From positions 124,001 to 188,000 of the forward strand of contig NZ_JACHVB010000012.1 in NCBI RefSeq assembly GCF_014230085.1: a stretch of DNA of 64,000 nucleotides, in the 5' to 3' direction. The notes under the pieces are model-generated. The model was not told the DNA's origin, searched no databases, and saw nothing but the letters and a program-made list of their open reading frames with translations. The position numbers and the translations under genes are program-made. Shown one piece after another: positions 57,635-64,000 of the stretch; within the stretch, counting starts at the first letter, position 1, and the number at the start of each line of letters is the position of its first letter. Origin of the DNA: Ruficoccus amylovorans (GTDB lineage: Bacteria > Verrucomicrobiota > Verrucomicrobiia > Opitutales > Cerasicoccaceae).

Positions 57635-57889
57635 GGTAAAATTTGGTCTGTAAACTATAAAGCCTGTTTCGCCATTGCAAATACGCAAGGGTATTTTTAA
57701 TGGTGGCTATTCGCTTTGTTTATAAGGAATACTGATCGACGTCGAATGTGAAAATGGTCAAATGGCTGGGGCGTATCGGGTGTGTCCGGGCGATTCCGGG
57801 CTTTACGGTAGCTCCGATTTTCCCAAAAAACAAGCATCCTGGCTATCAACCATTCAGCCATTCCATTTTATAACATTTTTCCCTTCCTC
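57635..57889. other. Region between divergent ispH and dus with possible decayed family A repeat
   Basis: AAAATGGTCAAATGGCT at 57751-57767 and ATCAACCATTCAGCCATT at 57845-57862 are inverted relatives of the family A arms, but the AATTGTT core is missing. It may be a decayed or partial copy. Confidence 0.4.
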
Positions 57890-58885
57890 ATGCCCGAGAC
57901 TTTACCCTGGTTCGCCGACGGGGCCTTCCCCCTGTACCTGGCGCCGATGGCCCGCTACACCGACTACGGCTTCCGGCAACTGTGCAAGGAACAGGGTGCG
58001 GACGTGATGGTAACGGAGTTCGTGCAGGCGGACGGCCTCCTGCGCGGCGGGCACCAGGCTTGGCGGGCGGTGGATTTTTCCGAGGAACAGCGCCCGATGG
58101 GCGTCCAGCTCTTCGGCTCAAGTCCGGACACGATGGCCGAGGCCGCCCGGCTGGTCTGGGAGCGCCACCGGCCCGACTTTATCGACATCAACTACGGCTG
58201 CCCGGCCTGCAAGGTCATCGACCAGAACGCCGGTTCGTCGCTCCTGCGGGATCTGGACCGGCTCGGCGCGGTGGCCGAAGCCGTGGTCAAGGCGTTGCCG
58301 GAGTGCCCCGTGACCGCGAAAATCCGTATCGGCTGGGACGAAAACTCTATCGTCGCGCTGGAAGTCGGGCGCATCCTGACCTCCGTCGGCATCCGGGCGC
58401 TGGCCGTCCACGGGCGCACGAAGGAGCAGGGCTACAGCGGCCAGGCCGACTGGGATGTGATCGAGGAGGTGGCCCGTGCGTTGCCCATCCCCGTCATCGG
58501 CAATGGCGACGTGCGCGACTGGCGCTTCGTGGCCCGCGTGCGCCGTGAGTCTGCTATCTCCGGCCTGATGATCGGGCGCGCCGCCCTTGGCTACCCGTGG
58601 ATTTTCAAGGAGATCAAAGAAACCCTCGCCACCGGCGAAGCCCCCGCCCCGCCGACTGTCCCCGAGCGCTGGGCCACGGTTTTTCGTTTTCTGGATCTGC
58701 TGCTGGAAGGCTCGTACAAGGGCAAGCCCGCTGACGACATCGCCTGGATGCGTTCCAAAGTCAAAGCCCTGACCAAAGACATGCCAGGCTCCCGCAAGCT
58801 CCGCCCCGCCATCGACCGCCTCAACACCATCGACGAACTCCGTACTCTCGCCAACGAGCACCTGACCCAGTTCGCGGAGCCGTGA
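57890..58885 (+). CDS. tRNA-dihydrouridine synthase
   Basis: This FMN enzyme reduces uridine to dihydrouridine in the D-loop or variable positions of tRNA. The 331-residue product has LYLAPMARYTDYGFRQLC, TEFVQADGLL, VQLFGSSPDTMAEAA, the catalytic cysteine in DINYGCPACKV, AVHGRTKEQGYSGQADW and IPVIGNGDVRD. GRAALGYPWIFKEI is close to the phosphate-binding motif of the DusB branch. It starts 34 bases after a possible degenerate family A repeat and is divergent from ispH. Confidence 0.93.
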   Translation: MPETLPWFADGAFPLYLAPMARYTDYGFRQLCKEQGADVMVTEFVQADGLLRGGHQAWRAVDFSEEQRPMGVQLFGSSPDTMAEAARLVWERHRPDFIDINYGCPACKVIDQNAGSSLLRDLDRLGAVAEAVVKALPECPVTAKIRIGWDENSIVALEVGRILTSVGIRALAVHGRTKEQGYSGQADWDVIEEVARALPIPVIGNGDVRDWRFVARVRRESAISGLMIGRAALGYPWIFKEIKETLATGEAPAPPTVPERWATVFRFLDLLLEGSYKGKPADDIAWMRSKVKALTKDMPGSRKLRPAIDRLNTIDELRTLANEHLTQFAEP

Positions 58886-58913
58886 GCCGCACAGGACGTT
58901 TTTAGAAGAAACT

Positions 58914-59454
58914 CACACGGAGGCACAGAGGCACGGAGTTGGAACGATTTGAGTGGGGGTGTTTTACTTGTTTTTGGTCAATATTAAGAGAATAATACGC
59001 GCTTATGCGTGAGCTTTTAACCCTCAGAGGCTTTCGGCTTATTTTGCTCGTCGTTGTCTTGGGCCTGATCGGTTTATTCCTGCTGAATCGCTATGGGCCA
59101 GCGGCGCGGCAGGGAAAAAATATGGCTTTGGCGCAGGGGTATGTTGACGTGAAAATGGAGGAGATTGCCGGGAGGAAGAATTTGCCCAAGTCAGCATCGT
59201 CGTGTCTCCGGCCGCCAATGGTTCAGTCCTTGTGCATGGCGTTGTTCGGGATGAGGCCAGTGAGAACCGGTTACGTGAGCTTGTTGAGAGTGATCCCCCG
59301 CCGACAGCTGTTCGCTGGCGGATTATGGTTGAAGCTGCGATGGCTAAAGAGCTGGAGGCAGGCGAGGCCACCTCCGCTCAATAGAGCATCTTCGCTTTTT
59401 GCGTATTGTCATTTTCTCAATACCACCCTCCGTGCCTTTGTGCCTCCGTGTGAG
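58914..59454. mobile_element. Family B inverted-repeat cassette with broken small gene
   Basis: Arms 58914-58940 and 59428-59454 are inverted copies matching at 26 of 27 positions, built from CTCA plus octamers CACGGAGG, CACAGAGG and CACGGAG. The 487 bases between them contain a single frameshifted gene for a membrane-anchored protein (59005-59384). The layout parallels the GxxExxY cassette at 45424. It accounts for most of the 618-bp gap between the dus and ABC genes. Confidence 0.65.
59005..59384 (+). pseudogene. Frameshifted gene for a membrane-anchored small protein
   Basis: The first frame gives MRELLTLRGFRLILLVVVLG and a hydrophobic anchor, then GYVDVKMEEIAG. Near 59165-59180 the sensible frame changes: the next frame continues as EEEFAQVSIVVSPAANGSVL, HGVVRDEASENRLREL, PPPTAVRWRIMVE and ends at TAA before 59385. 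One missing base in the GGG run near 59169-59172 would join the two parts into a product of about 126 residues. The C-terminal part resembles a small BON-like or FecR-like beta-alpha domain only weakly. Either a true mutation or a sequencing error explains it. Confidence 0.6.
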
Positions 59455-59503
59455 TAAATCCATATTTGCCAAGGCCGGGGGGCAGGCTTACACACTCATT
59501 GCG

Positions 59504-61192
59504 ATGATTCACTGCCGCGCGCTCACCGTCACGACTCCCGATGGCAAGACCACACTCCTGCGCGGGGCGACGGCGGATTTCCTGCCCGGCGGCATGAATG
59601 CCGTTATCGGCCCCTCCGGTTGTGGCAAGACGACGCTGATGAAGGCGGTTCTTGGCATCCTTCCGGCGCAAGGGGAGGCCTTCTGCGGCGGCGAAAGAAT
59701 CACCTGCCCGGAAGATTTGGTCGGGCGGGTTGGGTTCGCGCCGCAGTTCAGCATCGCCCAGCCAAAGCTGACGGTGGAGGAGTCGTTGCGCTACGCGCTG
59801 GAGTTGTGCGTCAGCGATCCGGGCGAGCGGTCGCGGCGGCTGGAGACGATTTTGACCGTCATCGGGCTGGCCGAGCACCGCAGCAAGCGCATCGAATCGC
59901 TCTCCGGCGGACAATTGCGGCGGATCGGCCTGGGGCTGGAGTTGACCCTCGACCCGCCCTGCCTGATCTGCGACGAGGTGACCTCGGGGCTGGACCCGCT
60001 CTCGGAGGACCAGATCCTCGCGCTCATGCGACGGCTCTGCCGGGAGCGGGGGAAGACCTTTCTGTGCATCATCCACAACCTGGCCAAGCTCGATTGTTTC
60101 GACCGGATCACGGTCGTGTACGAAGGGGACGTGGTTTTTCAGGGGACGCTGGAAGAACTGTGCGCGTTTTTTGAAATTCCCGACGCGCTCCATCTCTACG
60201 ACCGTCTCAACGCCGAGGAGCTCTCCCACTGGCAAGACAAATGGAGCGCGGCAAACACCGCCGCAGACGCCGCCCCGACCCCTGAAAACAGCCCTCAGCC
60301 CGCTTTTTCAACCGCCAACATTCCGGCCCCGGCACGGCGTCCGGGCGGAGTGGGGCAGTACCTGACGCTCCTGCGGCGGCGCTTTACGCTGTTTTTCCGC
60401 GACAGCGGTTACCTCTGGTTGACGCTCGCGATCACGTTCGGCTTTCCCTGTCTGGTGGTGATTTTCGCGCTCGACGGATTGCCGCAGATTCAGGGCATGG
60501 CGCTGGAGCGTTCGGTCAGCTTCATCGAGGAGATGCGCCAAAATATCGCCTTTAAAATTAACGCGATGGAGACGACCTCGCTGGTGACGGGGCTGATCAT
60601 GTTTCAGGTCATCCTGCTCACCCTGATGGGCTCGAACAACGGCGCGCGCGAAATCGCCGCCGAGCGCACGCTCTACGAAAAGGAGCGCCTGAGCGGGCTC
60701 GGGGTCATCCCCTACGCGCTGGCGAAAATTACCTTCGTGCTCCTGATCGCGTTTTTCCAGGGGGCGTGGATGACGTTTTTCGTCAAAGTAATCTGCCGCT
60801 TTCCGGGGCCGTGGTTGACGCAGTTTGCGGTGCTCATGCTCGTGTGCGGTTCGATGACGCTGGTCTGCCTCGGGTTCTCGGCACTCTTTAAGTCGGCGGA
60901 GAAAGCCAGCCTGCTGTCAATCTACTTGGTGGGATTCCAACTCCCACTCTCGGGGGTGGTGCTGGCCCTGCCGGATTCGCTGGTCTGGGTCTGCCGCCCG
61001 TTTATCAACAGCTACTGGGGCTGGGCCGGGTACCTGAGCTCGATGCTCGACACGCGCTTCTGGGACGCCTTCCGCGAGAACAACGCCCAGTGGGTGGCCT
61101 CGCCGGGACAGGCCGTTGCCGTGCTCGCCCTGCAAGGCGCGGTCGGGGTTGCCCTCGTCCTGTGGGGCTGCTCCCGTAAACAGTGGAACTAG
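59504..61192 (+). CDS. ABC transporter, ABCG-like fusion of ATPase and membrane domain
   Basis: The ATG at 59504 (MIHCRALTVTTPDGKTTLLRG) gives 562 residues; the frame upstream passes through the repeat arm and is not part of the gene. The ATPase has Walker A GPSGCGKTT near 36, the signature LSGGQLRR near 134, Walker B LICDEVTSGLDPLS near 154 and the switch histidine in CIIHNLAKLD. After a Pro/Ala-rich linker a six-helix ABC2-type membrane domain starts near 290 (LRRRFTLFFRDSGYLWLTLA) and includes AAERTLYEKERLSGLGVIPYA. This order, ATPase first, is that of ABCG half-transporters, which export lipids or drugs as dimers. The substrate is unknown. Confidence 0.9.
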   Translation: MIHCRALTVTTPDGKTTLLRGATADFLPGGMNAVIGPSGCGKTTLMKAVLGILPAQGEAFCGGERITCPEDLVGRVGFAPQFSIAQPKLTVEESLRYALELCVSDPGERSRRLETILTVIGLAEHRSKRIESLSGGQLRRIGLGLELTLDPPCLICDEVTSGLDPLSEDQILALMRRLCRERGKTFLCIIHNLAKLDCFDRITVVYEGDVVFQGTLEELCAFFEIPDALHLYDRLNAEELSHWQDKWSAANTAADAAPTPENSPQPAFSTANIPAPARRPGGVGQYLTLLRRRFTLFFRDSGYLWLTLAITFGFPCLVVIFALDGLPQIQGMALERSVSFIEEMRQNIAFKINAMETTSLVTGLIMFQVILLTLMGSNNGAREIAAERTLYEKERLSGLGVIPYALAKITFVLLIAFFQGAWMTFFVKVICRFPGPWLTQFAVLMLVCGSMTLVCLGFSALFKSAEKASLLSIYLVGFQLPLSGVVLALPDSLVWVCRPFINSYWGWAGYLSSMLDTRFWDAFRENNAQWVASPGQAVAVLALQGAVGVALVLWGCSRKQWN

Positions 61193-61231
61193 TGTGCCGT
61201 TAGCCAAGTGCTTGCACTAAATTTGGGGGCA

Positions 61232-61513
61232 TTACCACTGGAGGCGGTTCGGGGGGATGTCGGATTCGAGGGAGCGGTGGAAAAATTTCTCGGCCTGGCC
61301 GACGAGCCGCGAATACTGCCCGTAGCCGCCGCACCAGGCGTTTTCGGCGCAGACGCGTTTGAGGGTGCCGCCGGTGACTTTGCCCTCGGCGTCGAGGCGC
61401 GGTTCGAACTCGACCATCAGCCGTGGTTGGCCGAGGTGGTGGACCAGCACCGTCACCCGCCCCTCGTCATGATGCTCGACGATGAGGAAGCGGGGAAAGG
61501 CTTTGTTGTCCAT
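61232..61513 (-). CDS. Small conserved protein downstream of gpsA
   Basis: A 93-residue frame whose start codon overlaps the gpsA stop (TGATG), so translation is probably coupled. It begins MDNKAFPRFLIVEHHDEGRV and has an FEPRLDAEGKVTGGTLKRVCAEN segment and a Trp/Tyr/Gly-rich stretch (AWCGGYGQYSRLVGQAEKFF). No signal peptide or membrane span. I recognise no family; position suggests a link to the panB-gpsA operon. Confidence 0.75.
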   Translation of the reverse strand: MDNKAFPRFLIVEHHDEGRVTVLVHHLGQPRLMVEFEPRLDAEGKVTGGTLKRVCAENAWCGGYGQYSRLVGQAEKFFHRSLESDIPPNRLQW

Positions 61514-62517
61514 CAGGAGTGTTCGGGTTTCAGGCTGCGCGAGAGCAGGACACCCAGCGCCTGCCGGGGTTCGACTCCTTGATACAGGATGGCGTGGATT
61601 TGATCAAGGATAGGTGTGCGCGCGCCGCACTTTTTCACGATCCGGAAATAGCCGTCGGTGGCGTCGTAGCCCTCGACCACGGTCTTGCGGTGGTCGAGCA
61701 GGTCGGCCACGCGCTGGCCCTTGCCAACGGCTTCGCCGAAGCCCCGGTTGCGGCTCCACGCGCCGAAGCTCGTGGCCATGAGGTCGCCCACGCCGCTGAG
61801 CCCGTAAAAGGTTTCGGCCTGACCTCCGAGGGCGATACCGAGCCTCGCCATTTCGTGCAGGGAACGGGTGAGCAGGGCGGCTTTGGCGTTGTCGCCGAGT
61901 CGGAGTCCGTCGCACAGGCCCGCGCCGATGGCGTAAATGTTTTTCAACGCGCCCCCCAGTTCGACGCCGCGCAGGTCGGCGGAACGATACACGCGCAGCG
62001 AACCGCCGTTGAGCGCCTCCTGCATGCGGGCGGTCAGCTCCTCCCCGGCCTCGCTGGCAAGGACGACGGCGGTCGGACTTCCGGCGGCGACTTCCGCCGC
62101 ATTGGAGGGGCCGGAGAGAGCGCCCACCGCGATGCCGGGCACCAGCTCGGAAACAATTTCGCTCGGCGCGTGCAGGGAGCGCATTTCGACGCCCTTGCAC
62201 AGGGTCACGACCATCTTCGCCTGCCAGGCGGACTCGCGAGCGGCGGCCAGCTCCTGACAAAACTCGCGCAAGCCGCGGATCGGGCAGGCCAGGACGATCA
62301 TCTCGGCCTCCATCACGGCGGGCTTGAACTCGCAGCCGATCTGCATGTCCGGCCCCCAGGTGAAGCCCGGCAGGTAGTCGCGGTTCTCGCGTGCGCTGGC
62401 CAACTCCAGCGCGTGCTCCATGCGGCGCGGGCAGAGGGTGACGCGATGCCCCAGCCGGGACAGGTGAAGGGCCATGCCGGTGCCCCAGGCACCGGCTCCG
62501 AGGACGGCAATGTTCAT
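61513..62517 (-). CDS. gpsA: Glycerol-3-phosphate dehydrogenase [NAD(P)+]
   Basis: GpsA makes sn-glycerol 3-phosphate for phospholipid synthesis from dihydroxyacetone phosphate. The 334-residue product has the NAD(P) site AVLGAGAWGTGMALHLSRLG, the VTLCKGVEMRS segment, GALSGPSNAAEVAAGSPTAVV, the catalytic lysine in GGALKNIYAIGAGLCDGLRLGDNAKAAL and GLSGVGDLMATSFGAWSRNRGFGE. It overlaps panB by four bases (ATGA) and the next gene by one, so the three are a tight operon. Confidence 0.96.
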   Translation of the reverse strand: MNIAVLGAGAWGTGMALHLSRLGHRVTLCPRRMEHALELASARENRDYLPGFTWGPDMQIGCEFKPAVMEAEMIVLACPIRGLREFCQELAAARESAWQAKMVVTLCKGVEMRSLHAPSEIVSELVPGIAVGALSGPSNAAEVAAGSPTAVVLASEAGEELTARMQEALNGGSLRVYRSADLRGVELGGALKNIYAIGAGLCDGLRLGDNAKAALLTRSLHEMARLGIALGGQAETFYGLSGVGDLMATSFGAWSRNRGFGEAVGKGQRVADLLDHRKTVVEGYDATDGYFRIVKKCGARTPILDQIHAILYQGVEPRQALGVLLSRSLKPEHS

Positions 62518-63293
62518 GAGGGAAATTTCCTTTCGCGGACTTCTTCGGCGTAGGTGGAAAAGGCGTTTCTGACGGTTTCGCGCAGGTTGGCGTATTGCTT
62601 GGCGAAGGCCGGGACATAGCCCGGCGTGAGCCCGAGCAGATCGGTATAGACGAGCACCTGGCCGTCGCAGTCCACCCCGCAGCCGATCCCGATGAGGGGG
62701 ACGCCGGTGGCGGCACTGACGGCAGCGGCGGCCTCGGGGGCGATCATTTCGCCCACCATGGCGAAGGCGCCTGCTTTTTCCAGCGCCTGCGCGTCGCGGA
62801 TGAGCTGCTCCTTTTCGGCTTCGGTCTTGCCGAACTTGCGGTAGCCGCCGAGTTGGTAAACCTGTTGCGGGAGCAGGCCGATATGGCCGAGCACGGGGAT
62901 GCCGGAAGCGGTCAGCAGGGCAATGGTCGGGGCGACATCCTCGCCGCCCTCGATCTTCACGGCGTCGGCCCCGGCCTCCTGCATGAAGCGCGCGCAGGTC
63001 TCCAGCACAAAGTCCGGGCTGCGGCGGATGATGGCAAAGGGGATGTCCGCCACCACGAGGGCGTCGGGCTTGGCGCGGACGACGGAGGCGGTGGCCTGAA
63101 GCATCATGGGGACGGTCACGGGCACGGTGGTGTCGAAGCCCAGATGGGTCGTGCCCATGGAGTCACCGACGAGGATCAGGTCGATCCCGGCCTCGGAGGC
63201 GAGCCCGGCGATGATACTGTCGTAGGCGGTCACGCAGACGACAGGGCGCTTGCCCTTGAGTTGGCGGATGTGGCGGGTGCTCACTTTTCCCAT
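62514..63293 (-). CDS. panB: 3-methyl-2-oxobutanoate hydroxymethyltransferase
   Basis: PanB makes ketopantoate, the first step of pantothenate and CoA synthesis, from alpha-ketoisovalerate, a valine precursor. The 259-residue product has VVCVTAYDSIIAGLASEAGID, ILVGDSMGTTHLGFDTTVPVT, VVADIPFA, DAVKIEGGEDVAPT, VLGHIGLLPQQVYQLGGYR and the catalytic EMIAPEAAAAVSAATGVPLIGIGCG. All are typical. It is the first gene of the panB-gpsA-61232 operon. Confidence 0.97.
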   Translation of the reverse strand: MGKVSTRHIRQLKGKRPVVCVTAYDSIIAGLASEAGIDLILVGDSMGTTHLGFDTTVPVTVPMMLQATASVVRAKPDALVVADIPFAIIRRSPDFVLETCARFMQEAGADAVKIEGGEDVAPTIALLTASGIPVLGHIGLLPQQVYQLGGYRKFGKTEAEKEQLIRDAQALEKAGAFAMVGEMIAPEAAAAVSAATGVPLIGIGCGVDCDGQVLVYTDLLGLTPGYVPAFAKQYANLRETVRNAFSTYAEEVRERKFPS

Positions 63294-63500
63294 AGCGTGC
63301 CTATCGCAATCCCTGCCCGCCTCGCTGGCAAGCTGATTCCGGGAGCGGCTGAATCGATAGCCGGGTGGACCGCCAACTCATAGAGAAACTGCATGGGCGG
63401 TGTCATCCGTGCCCAGTGCGGCAGGTACCGCCTATAATGTTCGGTCATGGGCGCAGGTCGGGGTTGCATTTGCGCAAAGCGGGCCGATAATCCCGCTCTT

Positions 63501-63764
63501 GTGATCCGCAGGTTTTATCTCTGGCTTTACCATCGACGGCAGCAGCGCTCTTCGCGTCAGCGGCTGTCGGGGCGTCGGCGTCCGCCGTCGCGTTTCCGGC
63601 GGTTCACATACACGGCGTTTACGCGCGAAGGCTCCGGCAAGTACACGCCCTCGCAGTTGCGCAAGCACTGGATACGCACGGTACTGGCGCTGGCCTTGGC
63701 CTATGGGGTGGGGTGGTTTTTGTGGGAGAGCTTTCATGCGCTGTTTATCTTCCAGCCGAGCTGA
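63501..63764 (+). CDS. Small basic single-pass membrane protein
   Basis: The GTG at 63501 (MIRRFYLWLYHRRQQRSS) gives 87 residues; the frame is open to an ATG at 63447 but the added part is Cys/Lys-rich and less likely. A strongly basic N-terminal half (RQRLSGRRRPPSRFRRF) is followed by TREGSGKYTPSQLRKHWI and one membrane span (TVLALALAYGVGWFLWESF). It is divergent from panB. No family is recognised; the basic, proline-rich part could bind nucleic acid or acidic lipids. Confidence 0.6.
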   Translation: MIRRFYLWLYHRRQQRSSRQRLSGRRRPPSRFRRFTYTAFTREGSGKYTPSQLRKHWIRTVLALALAYGVGWFLWESFHALFIFQPS

Positions 63765-63949
63765 GTTATTGAAAGTGAAAGACACGCCAACCCGGCGGTG
63801 CGTTTAAAATCAACTGGGTGCGCTGCGAATAAATGTGCCGTCCGGAATCTGTGTTGCGGGGCGTTGTTGTCGCTTGAACGAGGAGGGGCGTTTTATCTTG
63901 CAAGGAAAGCTTGCGCTGCGGGCTGAGCGGGACAACTCTTGACCACTTT

Positions 63950-64000
63950 ATGGCAAAAAAGAACGAGGGCCAGTTGTGGGAACTGCGTAAGTCCACCATC
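63950..64000 (+). CDS. Gene start cut by the window end (possibly SET-domain protein)
   Basis: An ATG at 63950 opens MAKKNEGQLWELRKSTI before the window ends. The phrase WELRKSTI followed normally by HGTG is how short bacterial SET-domain lysine methyltransferases begin, so that is a possible identity, but 17 residues are too few to decide. The 185 bp before it hold no other gene. Confidence 0.35.
   Translation, partial: MAKKNEGQLWELRKSTI

Overview
The window reads as a chromosomal segment of a high-GC verrucomicrobium, most likely of the Opitutae class. This is inferred from the PEP-CTERM surface protein, the prepilin-like protein with a C-terminal cargo domain, the GxxExxY gene, the acidic Opitutales-style membrane protein, the class II ribonucleotide reductase and the general lack of strong Shine-Dalgarno sites. 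There is no rRNA marker, so the taxonomy stays inferential. I found no tRNA or rRNA gene and no CRISPR array.

Region 1 (1-7.5 kb) is a molybdenum nitrogenase locus. nifH-nifD-nifK-ferritin-nifE run leftward from a consensus sigma-54 promoter. The activator gene nifA runs rightward from the same 437-bp intergenic region. The NifD insertion and the short NifK N-terminus match the clostridial (group II) type. A ferritin sits inside the operon, and no nifI (GlnB-like) genes lie between nifH and nifD.

Region 2 (7.5-31.5 kb) is mostly housekeeping and stress genes: a 1150-residue protein that looks like PPi-type PEP carboxykinase, gyrA, gyrB, a small MscS channel, an Rrf2 regulator, a YhcH-type protein, an NhaD antiporter, an aldo-keto reductase, NrdJ, a DtxR-type regulator, a HAD phosphatase, a CysQ/HAL2-type nucleotidase, a large hybrid histidine kinase and a Fur-family regulator. 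Region 3 (31.6-34.9 kb) is a three-gene surface operon (PEP-CTERM protein, secreted protein, pseudopilin), divergent from the Fur-type gene.

Region 4 (35-64 kb) carries trpS, an acidic membrane protein with an internal duplication, GTP-type pckG, a secreted CAP-domain protein, a DUF4139 protein, metK and ahcY separated by a GxxExxY cassette, a nitroreductase, obgE, ilvB with a Val/Leu-rich leader peptide and attenuator, a DUF2071 protein, a class III aminotransferase, ispH, a DUF3313 protein, a dus gene, an ABCG-like transporter and a panB-gpsA operon. The window holds two different candidate PEP carboxykinases.

The least ordinary part is the non-coding DNA. Intergenic spaces hold several families of inverted repeats whose arms are built from iterated units of about eight bases. 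One family (unit ATGGYTAA) has four clear copies. Another (unit CRCRRAGR) has four paired loci: one holds a complete GxxExxY gene fitted exactly between its arms, one holds a frameshifted small gene, and two have no gene. A separate multi-hairpin module occurs twice, each time reaching the stop codon of a leftward gene, with stems that differ in sequence but keep their pairing.
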